Origin: DATMNI01 sp035570275
GTDB taxonomy: Bacteria; Acidobacteriota; Terriglobia; Bryobacterales; Bryobacteraceae
DNA length: 32,014 nt
Reading direction: 5' to 3'
NCBI GenBank assembly: GCA_035570275.1
Contig: DATMNI010000017.1
Location: 1-32,014, forward strand
The notes beneath the pieces are model-generated. The model was not told where the DNA came from. It ran no database searches and saw only the letters and a list, made by a program, of their open reading frames with translations. The translations under genes were made by a program, and so were the position numbers. Within the stretch, counting starts at the first letter, position 1, and each line of letters begins with the position of its first letter. Positions 1 to 8,000 of this stretch are shown in pieces.

Positions 1-165
1 TTCGCCAACGCTTCCGGACCTGGCCACGATCCGCTGATGATCGTACTTATTGTCCCGGACTGCTCGTAGTTTTCCGTCGCTCTTGGGGTTCGCGAAGGCA
101 GACTCCGGTGACAGGCGGCAAATCGGTCGAGTTTGAACCGAATCCTCGACGGGCAACTCGTCCAC
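1..165 (-). CDS. Unrecognised protein, N-terminal part only (cut by window edge)
   Basis: Reading leftward from a GTG at 165 the frame stays open for 55 codons to the window edge. The start is supported by an AGAGGAA ribosome-binding site six bases upstream of the GTG, and by its position 15 bases after the stop of the preceding gene (stop at 181-183), as expected of a co-transcribed second gene. The visible part begins VDELPVEDSV and contains FANPKSDGKL and HQRIVARSGS. I recognise no domain. It shares the promoter at 1134-1162 with the gene before it and lies inside the element integrated at the tRNA-Gln gene. That it is a real gene is an inference from the start context and spacing, since most of it lies outside the window. 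Confidence 0.5.
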   Translation of the reverse strand, partial: MDELPVEDSVQTRPICRLSPESAFANPKSDGKLRAVRDNKYDHQRIVARSGSVGE

Positions 166-180
166 CGGCCGTTCCTCTCG

Positions 181-990
181 TCAGTTTGGTTTCCGATCCT
201 CATCCTGGTCGAATTCGAGGATCTGTTTGGCCACTTCTTCGACGTAGTAATCGGCGACGACGGCACTCGTTCTCATGTGTCTCGCGATCCGCCTGCCCAT
301 TTCCGTCGCCGGTTTATCGACGGGCTGGTTATCCCACAGCCGCGTGCGTTCATGCTCCACCGCTTTGCGAACGCGTTCCCTGACACCCGATTCGTCGCGA
401 GCTTCGAGGTCGATTACCTCGTCGCTGTCCAAGAGATTGCGCAGCGCCGGATAGCAGGTGTTCCAGACCACCTCATGTGTCTCGCAACTTAACTGGGTCA
501 GATCAATCTCCCCTTCGTCGCTCAGGCGGAAATCGGCCATGAAGTTGTCAATCGGGTGCACTTGGGAAGGGTGAGCTCCTGCCCACTCATCCAGAGCGAT
601 GATTGCGTCTCGCTTGGAGTCCGCGGTAACCACAGAAAAGTCACCATTCGGCCATCGGCAGAGATACACGCCGGTGTCATAATCATCTGCTTCGTCGCCG
701 TCATCGTCCGGCGGAATGCTATCAGCGGTTTCCGATGCCGTGTCAAAACCCACCCCGTTGGGCGCCCGTTCAACAAACTCCGCCGCATCTTCCTCCGTGG
801 TGCACGAGATTGAATCCACTTCGATCCGGGCCTCTTCGAAAGCGGGATGGTTCTGGACCTGCTCCAGTAGGGCGTCATCAACGGTGATCGCACGTACTGC
901 CGGTAGGCTGTGCCGCGCCAGAGCGATTAGATGCCGTCGATTGGCATCGTCGACCACGACCGTCAACTCGATCTTGTATTCCTTCTTCAT
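181..990 (-). CDS. Acidic hypothetical protein of the integrated element
   Basis: This protein of about 269 residues is not assigned to a family. The frame also allows a GTG start at 1005. I chose the ATG at 990 (MKKEYKIELT) because GGAG lies at good spacing before it. The first ~60 residues look like a small alpha/beta domain. An Asp/Glu-rich linker (DDDGDEADDYDTG) follows at roughly residues 95-108. A C-terminal domain then begins with YLCRWPNGDFSVV and ends in a helical, charged tail. There is no signal peptide or membrane segment, so it is probably cytoplasmic. A TTGACA/TATAAG promoter lies 144 bases upstream, and a second gene starts 15 bases after the stop. The context is cargo of an integrase-bearing element next to a tRNA. 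Any defence or regulatory role would be speculation. Confidence 0.7.
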   Translation of the reverse strand: MKKEYKIELTVVVDDANRRHLIALARHSLPAVRAITVDDALLEQVQNHPAFEEARIEVDSISCTTEEDAAEFVERAPNGVGFDTASETADSIPPDDDGDEADDYDTGVYLCRWPNGDFSVVTADSKRDAIIALDEWAGAHPSQVHPIDNFMADFRLSDEGEIDLTQLSCETHEVVWNTCYPALRNLLDSDEVIDLEARDESGVRERVRKAVEHERTRLWDNQPVDKPATEMGRRIARHMRTSAVVADYYVEEVAKQILEFDQDEDRKPN

Positions 991-1133
991 ACTCTCCACA
1001 CTCACTGGACCGTTCTACGATTGCTCGATTGCAGAGGGAAGCGGGATGCCCGGCTTGCCTATAGCCGATGAGCCGACTGCCGAACGCCGCCATGCCTGGG
1101 TTGCCTTGCCGCTCCTCCCGGTTCCAATGCCCA

Positions 1134-1162
1134 CTTATAAACCGCTTTCGCGCAGTTGTCAA
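1134..1162 (-). promoter_or_regulatory. Sigma-70 type promoter for the left-edge operon
   Basis: On the minus strand a perfect TTGACA (1157-1162) is followed after 17 bases by TATAAG (1134-1139). Transcription would start near 1127 and run leftward into the acidic hypothetical gene, leaving a leader of about 137 bases. The -35 box sits within the short palindrome GTTGACAAC, which could be an operator. No other gene lies between the promoter and the start at 990. Confidence 0.6.
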
Positions 1163-1853
1163 CTTTCCTCGATTTACCCTCCTCGATTCATTGACCTGCT
1201 ACCGTTGGCACAAGATATCGCGGGGCCAGAGGCCGAGAACACGCCTTTCCTCTGGCCCGATTGTACGGGGAAGGGTCTTTTTGTCCATACTCTCGTTGAG
1301 CCGCCAGAAGCCGTCCCGGTCTCATCTGAAACCGAAGTGCGCCCCACTCCTTGCTTCCAAGTTTAGATGGGTGGCACCGACCCGGTAGGACGGTCGCCTC
1401 CAGGGCCGATGTTGGGCCGGTTTCGCTCTTTCTCCTCTCGGTCGCGCTGACCGGCAACTGCAATGCGAAAAATGTTGCTGGACCAATTTCCGGCTCCCTC
1501 CGCCACCACGCCGACCTGGCCGTGCCCCCCTGGTGTGAGAAATGTTGTTGGTCTATTTGGCCCTCGGCCGCGCCAGTTTCTAGTAGTCATCCGACATATC
1601 CATGTTTAGCTATCCAAGATTTGACGTTTTGTCAAAACCGCAATGGAGAATCGGCCAAAGCCACGTTATCCGGAGCTTGGCCATAGTTTGGGGTATTGCG
1701 AGGCGCACCCTACGGCGGCGCGACCGGGCCCTTGAGACTTTTGGAGCAGAGGCCCAACATGCCGTAAGAATGGAGCATGGAGTCTACGCCAGCCATTCCA
1801 TCCAGTGCGGTCGGCTTGATGCTGGCTTTGGACCGATGTAAGGAGGCGCGCAT
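1163..1853. other. Intergenic stretch inside the integrated element
   Basis: No gene is supported here. The open frames lack ribosome-binding sites and lie opposite one another. Two imperfect direct copies of an AATGTTG(C/T)TGG motif occur at 1471 and 1541, 70 bases apart, each followed by a similar T-rich stretch. They may be recombinase or transposon-end sites. A TTGAC-N5-GTCAA palindrome lies at 1621-1635, about 220 bases before the helix-turn-helix gene, and could be an operator or promoter element for it. Confidence 0.4.
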
Positions 1854-2243
1854 ATGAGTGCCGCCGCCCTAGAGAAACATTACCGGGTAAGGGAACTCGC
1901 CGCTTTGTGGGGTTTCTCCGATAACACGATCATCAGAATATTTGCCAGTGAGCCTGGAGTGATCCGCCTGGAATCGGGCGTTGGGCGACGCAAGTACAGA
2001 ACTCTGTCGATACCCGAAAGCGTTGCGCTACGTGTTCACGAGAGACTCGGCCAGGAGCCGTTCCAGACGGAGCTTTCGGCTGGGAACCCACTTCGCGTAA
2101 TACGCCTCCGTGACCTTAACGCTGGAATGGCCAAGAAGCCGCGAAACATCCTCAAGCTGAAATCCGGCCAGCAGCTTGCGAACCGCGAACGTGTCTCTGA
2201 GGCGATGCGGCCGACAGTCGGAAACGCCACACCGGGCGCCTAG
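1854..2243 (+). CDS. Helix-turn-helix (excisionase-like) protein overlapping the integrase in antisense
   Basis: A strong ribosome-binding site (AAGGAGG, seven bases before ATG) supports this start. Residues ~9-60 read as a compact helix-turn-helix or excisionase-type DNA-binding domain: RVRELAALWGFS, then SDNTIIRIF, then a basic wing around GRRKYRTLSIPES. Such proteins accompany tyrosine integrases and may control integration/excision direction or the element's own genes. The last ~70 codons (2028-2243) lie opposite the integrase 3' end, so this basic tail (RVIRLRDLNAGMAKKPRN) is encoded antisense to the integrase catalytic region. Either the gene lost its own stop and runs on, or the overlap is a conserved feature of this module. 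The N-terminal domain is well supported, the biological C-terminus less so. Confidence 0.7.
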   Translation: MSAAALEKHYRVRELAALWGFSDNTIIRIFASEPGVIRLESGVGRRKYRTLSIPESVALRVHERLGQEPFQTELSAGNPLRVIRLRDLNAGMAKKPRNILKLKSGQQLANRERVSEAMRPTVGNATPGA

Positions 2244-3176
2244 CGTCTGCATCCGCTCATAAACCTCATTTGCGAGATAGGCAGGGTTTTTGCTGGAACC
2301 GAAATAGAATGGAAGCTTCGGCGACAGCCATTCGCAGGCATCAATGCCCCGCTTGAGACGGTCAGAGAGATATGCCTCAATCGATTTCGGCTTCTCCGTC
2401 TTCTTGTGTTTTTGGGGCAGGTACACGTAGATCCACAGATGCTCGCCTTTGGTAACCAGCGCGGGGTCAAAACGAATCGCGTCGCCGACCCGCATTCCGG
2501 TTTCGAGCATCAGTTCCAATAGGAGCCGGAACGTCTTCGGACGCTTAGCATATCCGTGCGTACCACCGTTGAGGTTCAGAGCTTCGTTCAGGATCTTTTC
2601 GACGTCTTCGTCAGAATAGGGCTCCTTCTGGTCGTAGACGGCCCGGTGGGCCCTCACTCGGTCCACCAGCGATTCTGTGATCCATCCACGGCGAAAGGCG
2701 TCTCGCAGGAAGCAGCGAAGCTTGGCAACCGCTGTTGACTTGGACGTGTCCGCAAGATCGGGCAGCCCGTCAACCTTGAACGTCTCCAGCAGGTCCACTT
2801 TGAGTTCGCGGGCGAAGTACACCCCCTGGCGTTCGCAGTAGTCCTTCAGACGGCCCAGCAGTAGTTTCGTCTGGCCGTAGGTCTTTTCTCCCAGTTCGTG
2901 TTGGCGGGATGCCAGGTACTTCTCTATGCACTCGCTGACCTTGGGGCCGCGCGCGGTCTCACTCTTGGACTGTGCGATTAACGCATCGCGCATGCCTTCC
3001 GCTTCGGCAACATCGGTGAGTCCGGTGCTTTGGCGCGGAACGACGCTGTTTCCGGTGCGCCCATACATCCAAATGGGGCACTGGCAGCCCATGGCCTTGC
3101 GCTTATTGCGCGCGGAAATCTTGCTTTTGGCCACCGGGCAGGTACCGATGTGGCGGCGATAGAGGGTCAATGCCAT
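2028..3176 (-). CDS. Tyrosine recombinase / integrase
   Basis: This 382-residue protein catalyses site-specific integration and excision by a 3'-phosphotyrosyl intermediate. The expected catalytic set is visible: the first Arg in ETGMRVGDAI, the H-x-x-R box in HRLRDTFAVRK, the second His in LLGHSSVKVTE, and the nucleophile Tyr in EAYYAKW. A SAM-like core-binding domain occupies roughly residues 80-180. The N-terminus has a Cys/His-rich basic segment (HIGTC, then CQCPIW), which looks like a DNA- or zinc-binding arm. The ATG at 3176 lies 70 bases from the 3' end of the tRNA-Gln gene, in the orientation expected when the attachment site is that tRNA end. The 3' part overlaps the convergent helix-turn-helix gene by 216 bases. 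All catalytic residues are present, so it may be active. Confidence 0.93.
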   Translation of the reverse strand: MALTLYRRHIGTCPVAKSKISARNKRKAMGCQCPIWMYGRTGNSVVPRQSTGLTDVAEAEGMRDALIAQSKSETARGPKVSECIEKYLASRQHELGEKTYGQTKLLLGRLKDYCERQGVYFARELKVDLLETFKVDGLPDLADTSKSTAVAKLRCFLRDAFRRGWITESLVDRVRAHRAVYDQKEPYSDEDVEKILNEALNLNGGTHGYAKRPKTFRLLLELMLETGMRVGDAIRFDPALVTKGEHLWIYVYLPQKHKKTEKPKSIEAYLSDRLKRGIDACEWLSPKLPFYFGSSKNPAYLANEVYERMQTLGARCGVSDCRPHRLRDTFAVRKLLAGFQLEDVSRLLGHSSVKVTEAYYAKWVPSRKLRLERLLAESLVNT

Positions 3177-3182
3177 ATTCCA

Positions 3183-3202
3183 TGTACATCACATTCTGTA
3201 CA
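3183..3202 (-). promoter_or_regulatory. Paired TGTACA boxes in front of the integrase
   Basis: Two copies of the self-complementary hexamer TGTACA lie at 3183-3188 and 3197-3202, eight bases apart, just before the integrase start. A TTGACT -35-like box precedes them on the minus strand at 17-base spacing from the start-proximal TGTACA, so the boxes overlap the likely integrase promoter. A repressor or excisionase site is plausible, the neighbouring helix-turn-helix protein being the obvious candidate. That link is inference. Confidence 0.4.
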
Positions 3203-3246
3203 CGGAGTCAAGTGGCTACCTCTAAGTATTTGATTCTTGATTGGTT

Positions 3247-3320
3247 TGGCTCCCCGGCATGGATTCGAACCACGATTCACGGCTCCAAAGGCCGCTGTCC
3301 TACCATTAGACGACCGGGGA
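3247..3320 (-). tRNA. tRNA-Gln (TTG anticodon)
   Basis: Read on the minus strand, the sequence folds as a complete tRNA. The seven-pair acceptor stem is TCCCCGG (3320-3314) with CCGGGGA (3257-3251). The anticodon arm is GCGGC-CTTTGGA-GCCGT with a TTG anticodon, and the T arm contains GGTTCGAATCC. Discriminator G is at 3250 and CCA is encoded at 3249-3247. G73 and the TTG anticodon both fit glutamine. The 3' end faces the integrase start, making it the probable attachment site. Confidence 0.95.
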
Positions 3321-3350
3321 ATTCTATGAAATCACCAACTGCACACCCTC

Positions 3351-3380
3351 AGTGTAGCTTTCTCCTCTTCCTCACCGCAA
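3351..3380 (-). promoter_or_regulatory. Promoter of tRNA-Gln
   Basis: On the minus strand TTGCGG (3375-3380) and TACACT (3351-3356) are 18 bases apart, placing the transcription start near 3344, about 24 bases before the mature tRNA 5' end. Spacing and position fit a sigma-70 tRNA promoter. The -35 box is only a partial match. Confidence 0.5.
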
Positions 3381-3773
3381 CGGCTAGGCTCAGCCCGGCT
3401 TCGGCCCGACTCGGCGGGGCTCCGCGGCCAGCGGAGTGACCTGCAGGCCAGAAGTAAGCGCGTCCTGAACTACGGTGCGTCGTCCTCAAGAGGAATCCCG
3501 CGCATGGTGGCCTTGGAGGGCATCCCCTGCCGGTGGGGCCGGCGTTGGTTCATCAACAGGAACATTGGTGCCAATATACTTCGGCACTCTCGGGTCCTGC
3601 TCGGGAGCTTTTGGCACGCCGCCGCATCCCCGAGCCGGCGATGATCGGTGGCGCTATCGCGATAAGCCGCAATTCTCCTTCGCCCATCTGACCAGCTTCG
3701 TGGTCGTCGGCGCTTCCACAGCGCGCCATGGGAGGTGTGCAAGTGATCTCTGCACCCGGCCGTTATACTGAAG
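3381..3773. other. Intergenic stretch, possibly a degraded small lipoprotein gene
   Basis: No intact gene is supported. On the minus strand around 3480-3700 a hydrophobic stretch (RLIAIAPPIIAGSG) in one frame is followed in another frame by a hydrophilic Pro-rich stretch beginning CGGVPKAPEQDPRV and ending at a stop. Joined by a one-base shift, they would resemble a short lipoprotein with its cysteine at the lipobox. This is a weak reading. A TATACT box at 3764-3769 could be the -10 of the antiporter gene. Confidence 0.25.
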
Positions 3774-3832
3774 GACTCCAAAGACCAGGACTCCAAATAC
3801 CAAAAAGACTCCAATACACTAAAAGACTCCAA
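3774..3832 (+). repeat. Four spaced direct repeats of GACTCCAA before the antiporter gene
   Basis: GACTCCAA occurs at 3774, 3789, 3807 and 3825, at intervals of 15, 18 and 18 bases, separated by A-rich spacers. The last copy runs straight into the ATG at 3832, occupying the position where a Shine-Dalgarno sequence would be. The array could be iteron-like protein-binding sites, a translational control element, or a recent repeat expansion. Confidence 0.75.
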
Positions 3833-5010
3833 TGGACCGCGAACTGGGCAGCTTTGCCGTACTCCTGCTACTGTCGGCCATCGTAGCCCTCATTACGCGG
3901 CGAGTACGAGTTCCCTACAGTGCCGGTCTGGTGATCGCCGGTGGAGTTCTCTGGTTCAGCCACGCCCTTCCCGTGATCCCTCTGTCCAGGGAACTGCTTT
4001 TCCTGGTCCTGCTTCCGCCTCTCATTTTTGAGGCCGCGTTCTACATCCGATGGACAAATCTCAGAACAGACCTGCCGGTTGTGCTTACTCTCGCCACCGC
4101 CGGGGTGCTCTTAGCCGGCTTAATCGTTGCAGCCGGAATGCACTATCTGGTGGGCTGGGTCTGGATCAGCGCGCTGGCGTTTGGGTTCCTCATCGCCGCC
4201 ACGGACCCGGTTTCCGTGATTGCCGCCTTTAAGGAAGCCGGCGTAAGGGGACGGCTACGGCTGCTGGTGGAAGCGGAGAGCCTGGTGAATGACGGCACGG
4301 CGGCCGTTGCTTTCGGTCTGGTGGTGGCCGTGGCTCAAGGCGCGGCGCCAACTCCGCGGGAAGCCCTGCTGTCGCTTGTGGCGACCTTGGCCGGCGGCAT
4401 CCTCGCCGGGTTGAGCGTGGCCGCCATCGCGTTGTTCTTAGCCGGCAAGACCGATGACCATCTGGTGGAAATCACATCCACTACGGTCGCCGCCTACGGA
4501 TCGTTCCTGCTGGCTGAGCGCTTCCACTGCTCGGGAATCCTGGCAACCATGACGGCGGGGCTGCTGATTGGACACTACGGTTCGCTGGGGACCATCACAG
4601 ATAAAGGGCGTGTAGCCGTCGGCGCCTTTTGGGAATATGCCGCTTTCGTCGCCAATTCACTGATCTTCCTGCTCATCGGTTCCCGCCTGGCCGAGCAAAG
4701 CTTCGCACCGGTCGCCGGGGTTGCGATCGTCGCCATATTGCTGGTATGTCTCGGGCGAGCCGTTGCGGTCTACGCCGGGTGTGCGGTGTGGGTTCGATCG
4801 GCGCAAAGAGTGGACGCCGGTTACCAGCACACCTTGGTTTGGGGTGGACTTCGAGGAGCGCTGGCTCTGGCACTCGCCCTCGGTTTGCCGGACGCCATCC
4901 CGCACCGTAATGAAGTAGTCGCGGTTACCTATGCAGTGGTGGCCTTTTCCGTTTTCGTCCAAGGACTGACGATGCCGCCGTTCCTTAGGAAACTGGGATA
5001 TATCCAATAG
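3832..5010 (+). CDS. Na+/H+ antiporter, CPA1 (NhaP/NHE) family
   Basis: This inner-membrane protein of 392 residues is almost entirely hydrophobic, with about 11-12 predicted membrane segments. It would exchange external protons for internal Na+ (or K+), serving pH and salt homeostasis. Family hallmarks are visible: LIAATDPVSV (about residues 120-128), the ion-binding acidic motif AESLVNDGTA (about 147-156), and the conserved late Arg in WGGLRGALAL (about 336-345). There is no long cytoplasmic tail, so the length matches bacterial NhaP-type proteins. No convincing ribosome-binding site precedes the ATG, because the GACTCCAA repeats occupy that position. It stands alone between the tRNA and the peptidase pair. 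The transported cation cannot be told from sequence. Confidence 0.92.
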   Translation: MDRELGSFAVLLLLSAIVALITRRVRVPYSAGLVIAGGVLWFSHALPVIPLSRELLFLVLLPPLIFEAAFYIRWTNLRTDLPVVLTLATAGVLLAGLIVAAGMHYLVGWVWISALAFGFLIAATDPVSVIAAFKEAGVRGRLRLLVEAESLVNDGTAAVAFGLVVAVAQGAAPTPREALLSLVATLAGGILAGLSVAAIALFLAGKTDDHLVEITSTTVAAYGSFLLAERFHCSGILATMTAGLLIGHYGSLGTITDKGRVAVGAFWEYAAFVANSLIFLLIGSRLAEQSFAPVAGVAIVAILLVCLGRAVAVYAGCAVWVRSAQRVDAGYQHTLVWGGLRGALALALALGLPDAIPHRNEVVAVTYAVVAFSVFVQGLTMPPFLRKLGYIQ

Positions 5011-5059
5011 GAAGCGGCGGCCCGAGGGTCGCCACCACTCATGCTAGGCTGGGTTACTT

Positions 5060-8000
5060 ATGAAGCTCGCTGCCGCATTGCTGTGGTTGCCGCTTGGCAT
5101 CGCGCCGGCTCAGCCGCCTACTCCCGAATCGGTGCTGGGTCACAAGCCGGGCGACGATTTCTTCCTGGCCAGCTATGACGAGTCTCTCGGCTATTTCCAG
5201 AAGCTGGCCAAGGCCACCGACAAGCTGAAGCTGGTGCAGGTCGGCAAGACCACGCAGGGCCGCGACTGGTACATCGCCGTCATCTCCGCAGCCAAAAACC
5301 TGGCCGCGGTCGACAAGTATAAGGACACGGCGCGCCGCCTGGCGCTGGTGCAGGGCCTCACCGACGCTCAGGCCCACGACCTGGCGCATAATGGCAAAGT
5401 CATCGTCCACATCGATGGCGGCCTGCACGCCACCGAAGTTGCAGCCGCGCAGCACACCATTCAACTGGCCTACAACCTGGTGTCCGGTACGGACGCGGAA
5501 ACCACGGCCATCCTGGACAACGTCATCCTGCTGCTCTGGTTCTCCATCAATCCCGACGGGCAGAACATGGTGGTCAACTGGTACCGCGGCAACGTGGGCA
5601 CGCCCTACGAGGTCAGCAACCTGCCGGGCCTGTATCAGGAGTATATCGGCCACGACAACAATCGCGATGGCTACATGAACAACATGATCGAGTCGCAGGT
5701 TATCACCCACTCGAACCTGGAATTTTACCCACAGGTTTTCTACAACCATCACCAGGCTGCGCCCTTCCCGGCGCGCATCTGGATTCCGCCCTTCGGCGAC
5801 CCCGTGTCGCTGAATCCGCACCCGCTGATGTACCGTTGGGTGAACGTGTTCGGCACCGCCATGGCCGCCTACTTGGACGAACACGATATGCCAGGCGCCA
5901 TGCACCGCGGCCGTTTTGACGATTGGTACCCGGGCTTCGTTGACCACGTCAACAATTTCCGCAACACCGTTTCCTTCCTCACCGAAACCGCGCTGTACCG
6001 GTTCGCCACGCCGCACTTCTACACCACCGATGAATTCCCGCAGGACAAGCGCGACCTGCGCACCGAGGTCTTCTATGCAAGCCCCTGGCGCGGCGGCTGG
6101 TGGCGCCTGGGCGATGCCGTGCGCTACATGTTGGGCGGGTCGATGGCCGTGCTGGACACTGCCGCCAAGAATCGCGAGGAGTTGCAGTACGACCGTTACC
6201 GCGCCGGCCGCGACGTGGTGGCCCGTTTCACCAAAGATCCGCCCTACGCCTACATCATCCCCCGCCAGCAGCGCGACCCAACCACGGCGGCGATCCTGGT
6301 TGAGAAGTTGATCATCGACGGGATCGAAATGCACCAGGCCACACGCGACCTCTCGGCCAACGGCGCGACTTACAAAGAAGGCGACTGGGTAGTGCTCATG
6401 GACCAGCCATTTGCGGCGCTGGTGAAGGAACTGTTTGACGTGCAGAAGTACCCGGAGTTGCCGCATCCTCCGCCGATCATGGTAACTGCTGGTGGTGGCG
6501 TTGCTGGTGGCGCTGGCCCTCCAGGGCCGGCGACCGGTCTTCCGGCCGCAGCAGCCGCCCCAACCGGAGGCAGCGGACGTGGCGCAGCCGGCGGTGGCGG
6601 CGCTGGTGGAGGCGGAGGCCGCGCTGCCGGTGGGCGAGGGGCTGCGGCAGGAGCGGCGGTCGGCGGCCCTGGAGGGCCAGCGCCACCCAGCCAGTTGCCC
6701 TACGATGTTACCGGCTGGACCCTGCCCATTCAAATGGGGGTCGAAACCGTGGCCGTCTCCCAGCCCGTGAGCGACGCCACCCGCCGCCAGTTGCGCAAAA
6801 TCGAACGGGTCGACGCGATCCAGGGCAAAGTGGAAGGCGCCGGGCCGGTCTATGCTTTCTCGCACCACTCCAACGCCGCCCTAACCGCGGTGAACGACAT
6901 TCTGGCCGCCGGCGGCGCCGTGAGCTTCGCCAAGACCGAGCCCACTATCTACACAACCGGCCACGCCGACCTGCTGCGTAAGAACGGCGTCAACGCGAGT
7001 TCGCTCAAGGAAGCGCCAGATGCCTGGCCGGTCAAAAAGCCGCGGATCGCGCTCTATGAACCGTGGATGGGAGTGATTGACGAAGGCTGGACCCGCTGGA
7101 TCCTGGAGCAGCACCACTTCCCGTTCACCCGCGTACATAACCCCGATATCCAGGCCGGCCACCTTGGCGAGCACTACGACACCATCGTGATTGCCGAAAT
7201 GGGCACGCGGCAGATCATGGACGGCATGGCGGCCGGCAGCGTGCCGGGTCAATATGCGGGCGGCATCGGCGAAGATGGGGCACAAGCGCTGCGTGATTTC
7301 GTCACGCAAGGCGGCACGCTGGTTACCTTCGGCAATGCCACGCTGTTCGTAATGGACGAGTTCGCGGTGCCGGTCACCAACGTCGTGGCGGGGCTGCGGC
7401 AGGATCAGTTCTTCTGTTCCGGCTCGCTGCTGCGCACGGAGATCAAGGAGCCCAATCATCCCGTGGTCGCGGGCCTGCCAGCCACGCCGGCCGTGATGTT
7501 TGAGCGCAACCCGGTGTTCGACACCAAACCGGCTTTCCGCGGCAAGGTGCTGGCAACCTATATTAAGGACCGCAATCCGCTGGTGAGCGGCTTCCTGCTG
7601 GGCGCCGAAACCATTCAAGGGAAGGCCGCCGCGCTGGATGCGAACTACGGCAGCGGCCACCTCGTCATGCTGGCCTTCCGGCCGCAGTGGCGTGGCCAAT
7701 CGCACGGCACCTACGAGTTCTTTTTCAACGCTCTCTACTACAACCCGTCCATGATGCCGGAAGCTCAGCCGCGCGAGGGCGGCCGCGGCGGCAATCCGCA
7801 ACAGTCCGCGTGGCGGCGCGAAGCCGAACTGGTGAAGACGGAACTCGGCAAGCTGCTCGACCAGAACCGCGCTTACTTCACGGCGCGCGGCCCGGCGGCG
7901 GCGGACCAGGGCAAGCTGCTGGAAAACGCCCTCGACACGTTCCAGCGCGACCGCCTGCCGCAGCTTGACGACCTGCGGGCGCAGGTGGAAGACGCCGCCG

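Noticed and set aside
716..1366. A long plus-strand open frame opposite the acidic hypothetical gene
   Set aside because: It has no ribosome-binding site, runs antisense through a better-supported gene and its promoter, and its protein is low-complexity Ser/Arg/Pro-rich as expected of a shadow frame.
1602..1841. Small plus-strand frame just before the helix-turn-helix gene
   Set aside because: No ribosome-binding site and no recognisable domain. It spans the TTGAC-N5-GTCAA palindrome and looks like leader DNA.
3170..3439. Plus-strand frame across the tRNA-Gln gene
   Set aside because: It translates through a complete tRNA with all arms and CCA, so it cannot be a real protein gene.
3470..3832. 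Minus-strand 120-codon frame upstream of the antiporter
   Set aside because: Its first part is just the GACTCCAA repeats translated (Glu-Ser-Phe repeats). There is no ribosome-binding site and no domain.
6506..6687. Site-specific inversion switch in the M14 gene using the 24-bp inverted repeats
   Set aside because: Considered, because inverted repeats can flank invertible DNA, but no invertase is nearby and the enclosed 134 bases look like low-complexity linker. Kept only as an inserted palindromic element.
5054..6868. 604-codon minus-strand frame opposite the first M14 gene, and a similar long frame at 6881-8104
   Set aside because: Antisense shadows of a GC-rich gene with clear zinc-peptidase motifs. 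Composition is Val/Gly/Arg/His-heavy and no start signals are seen.
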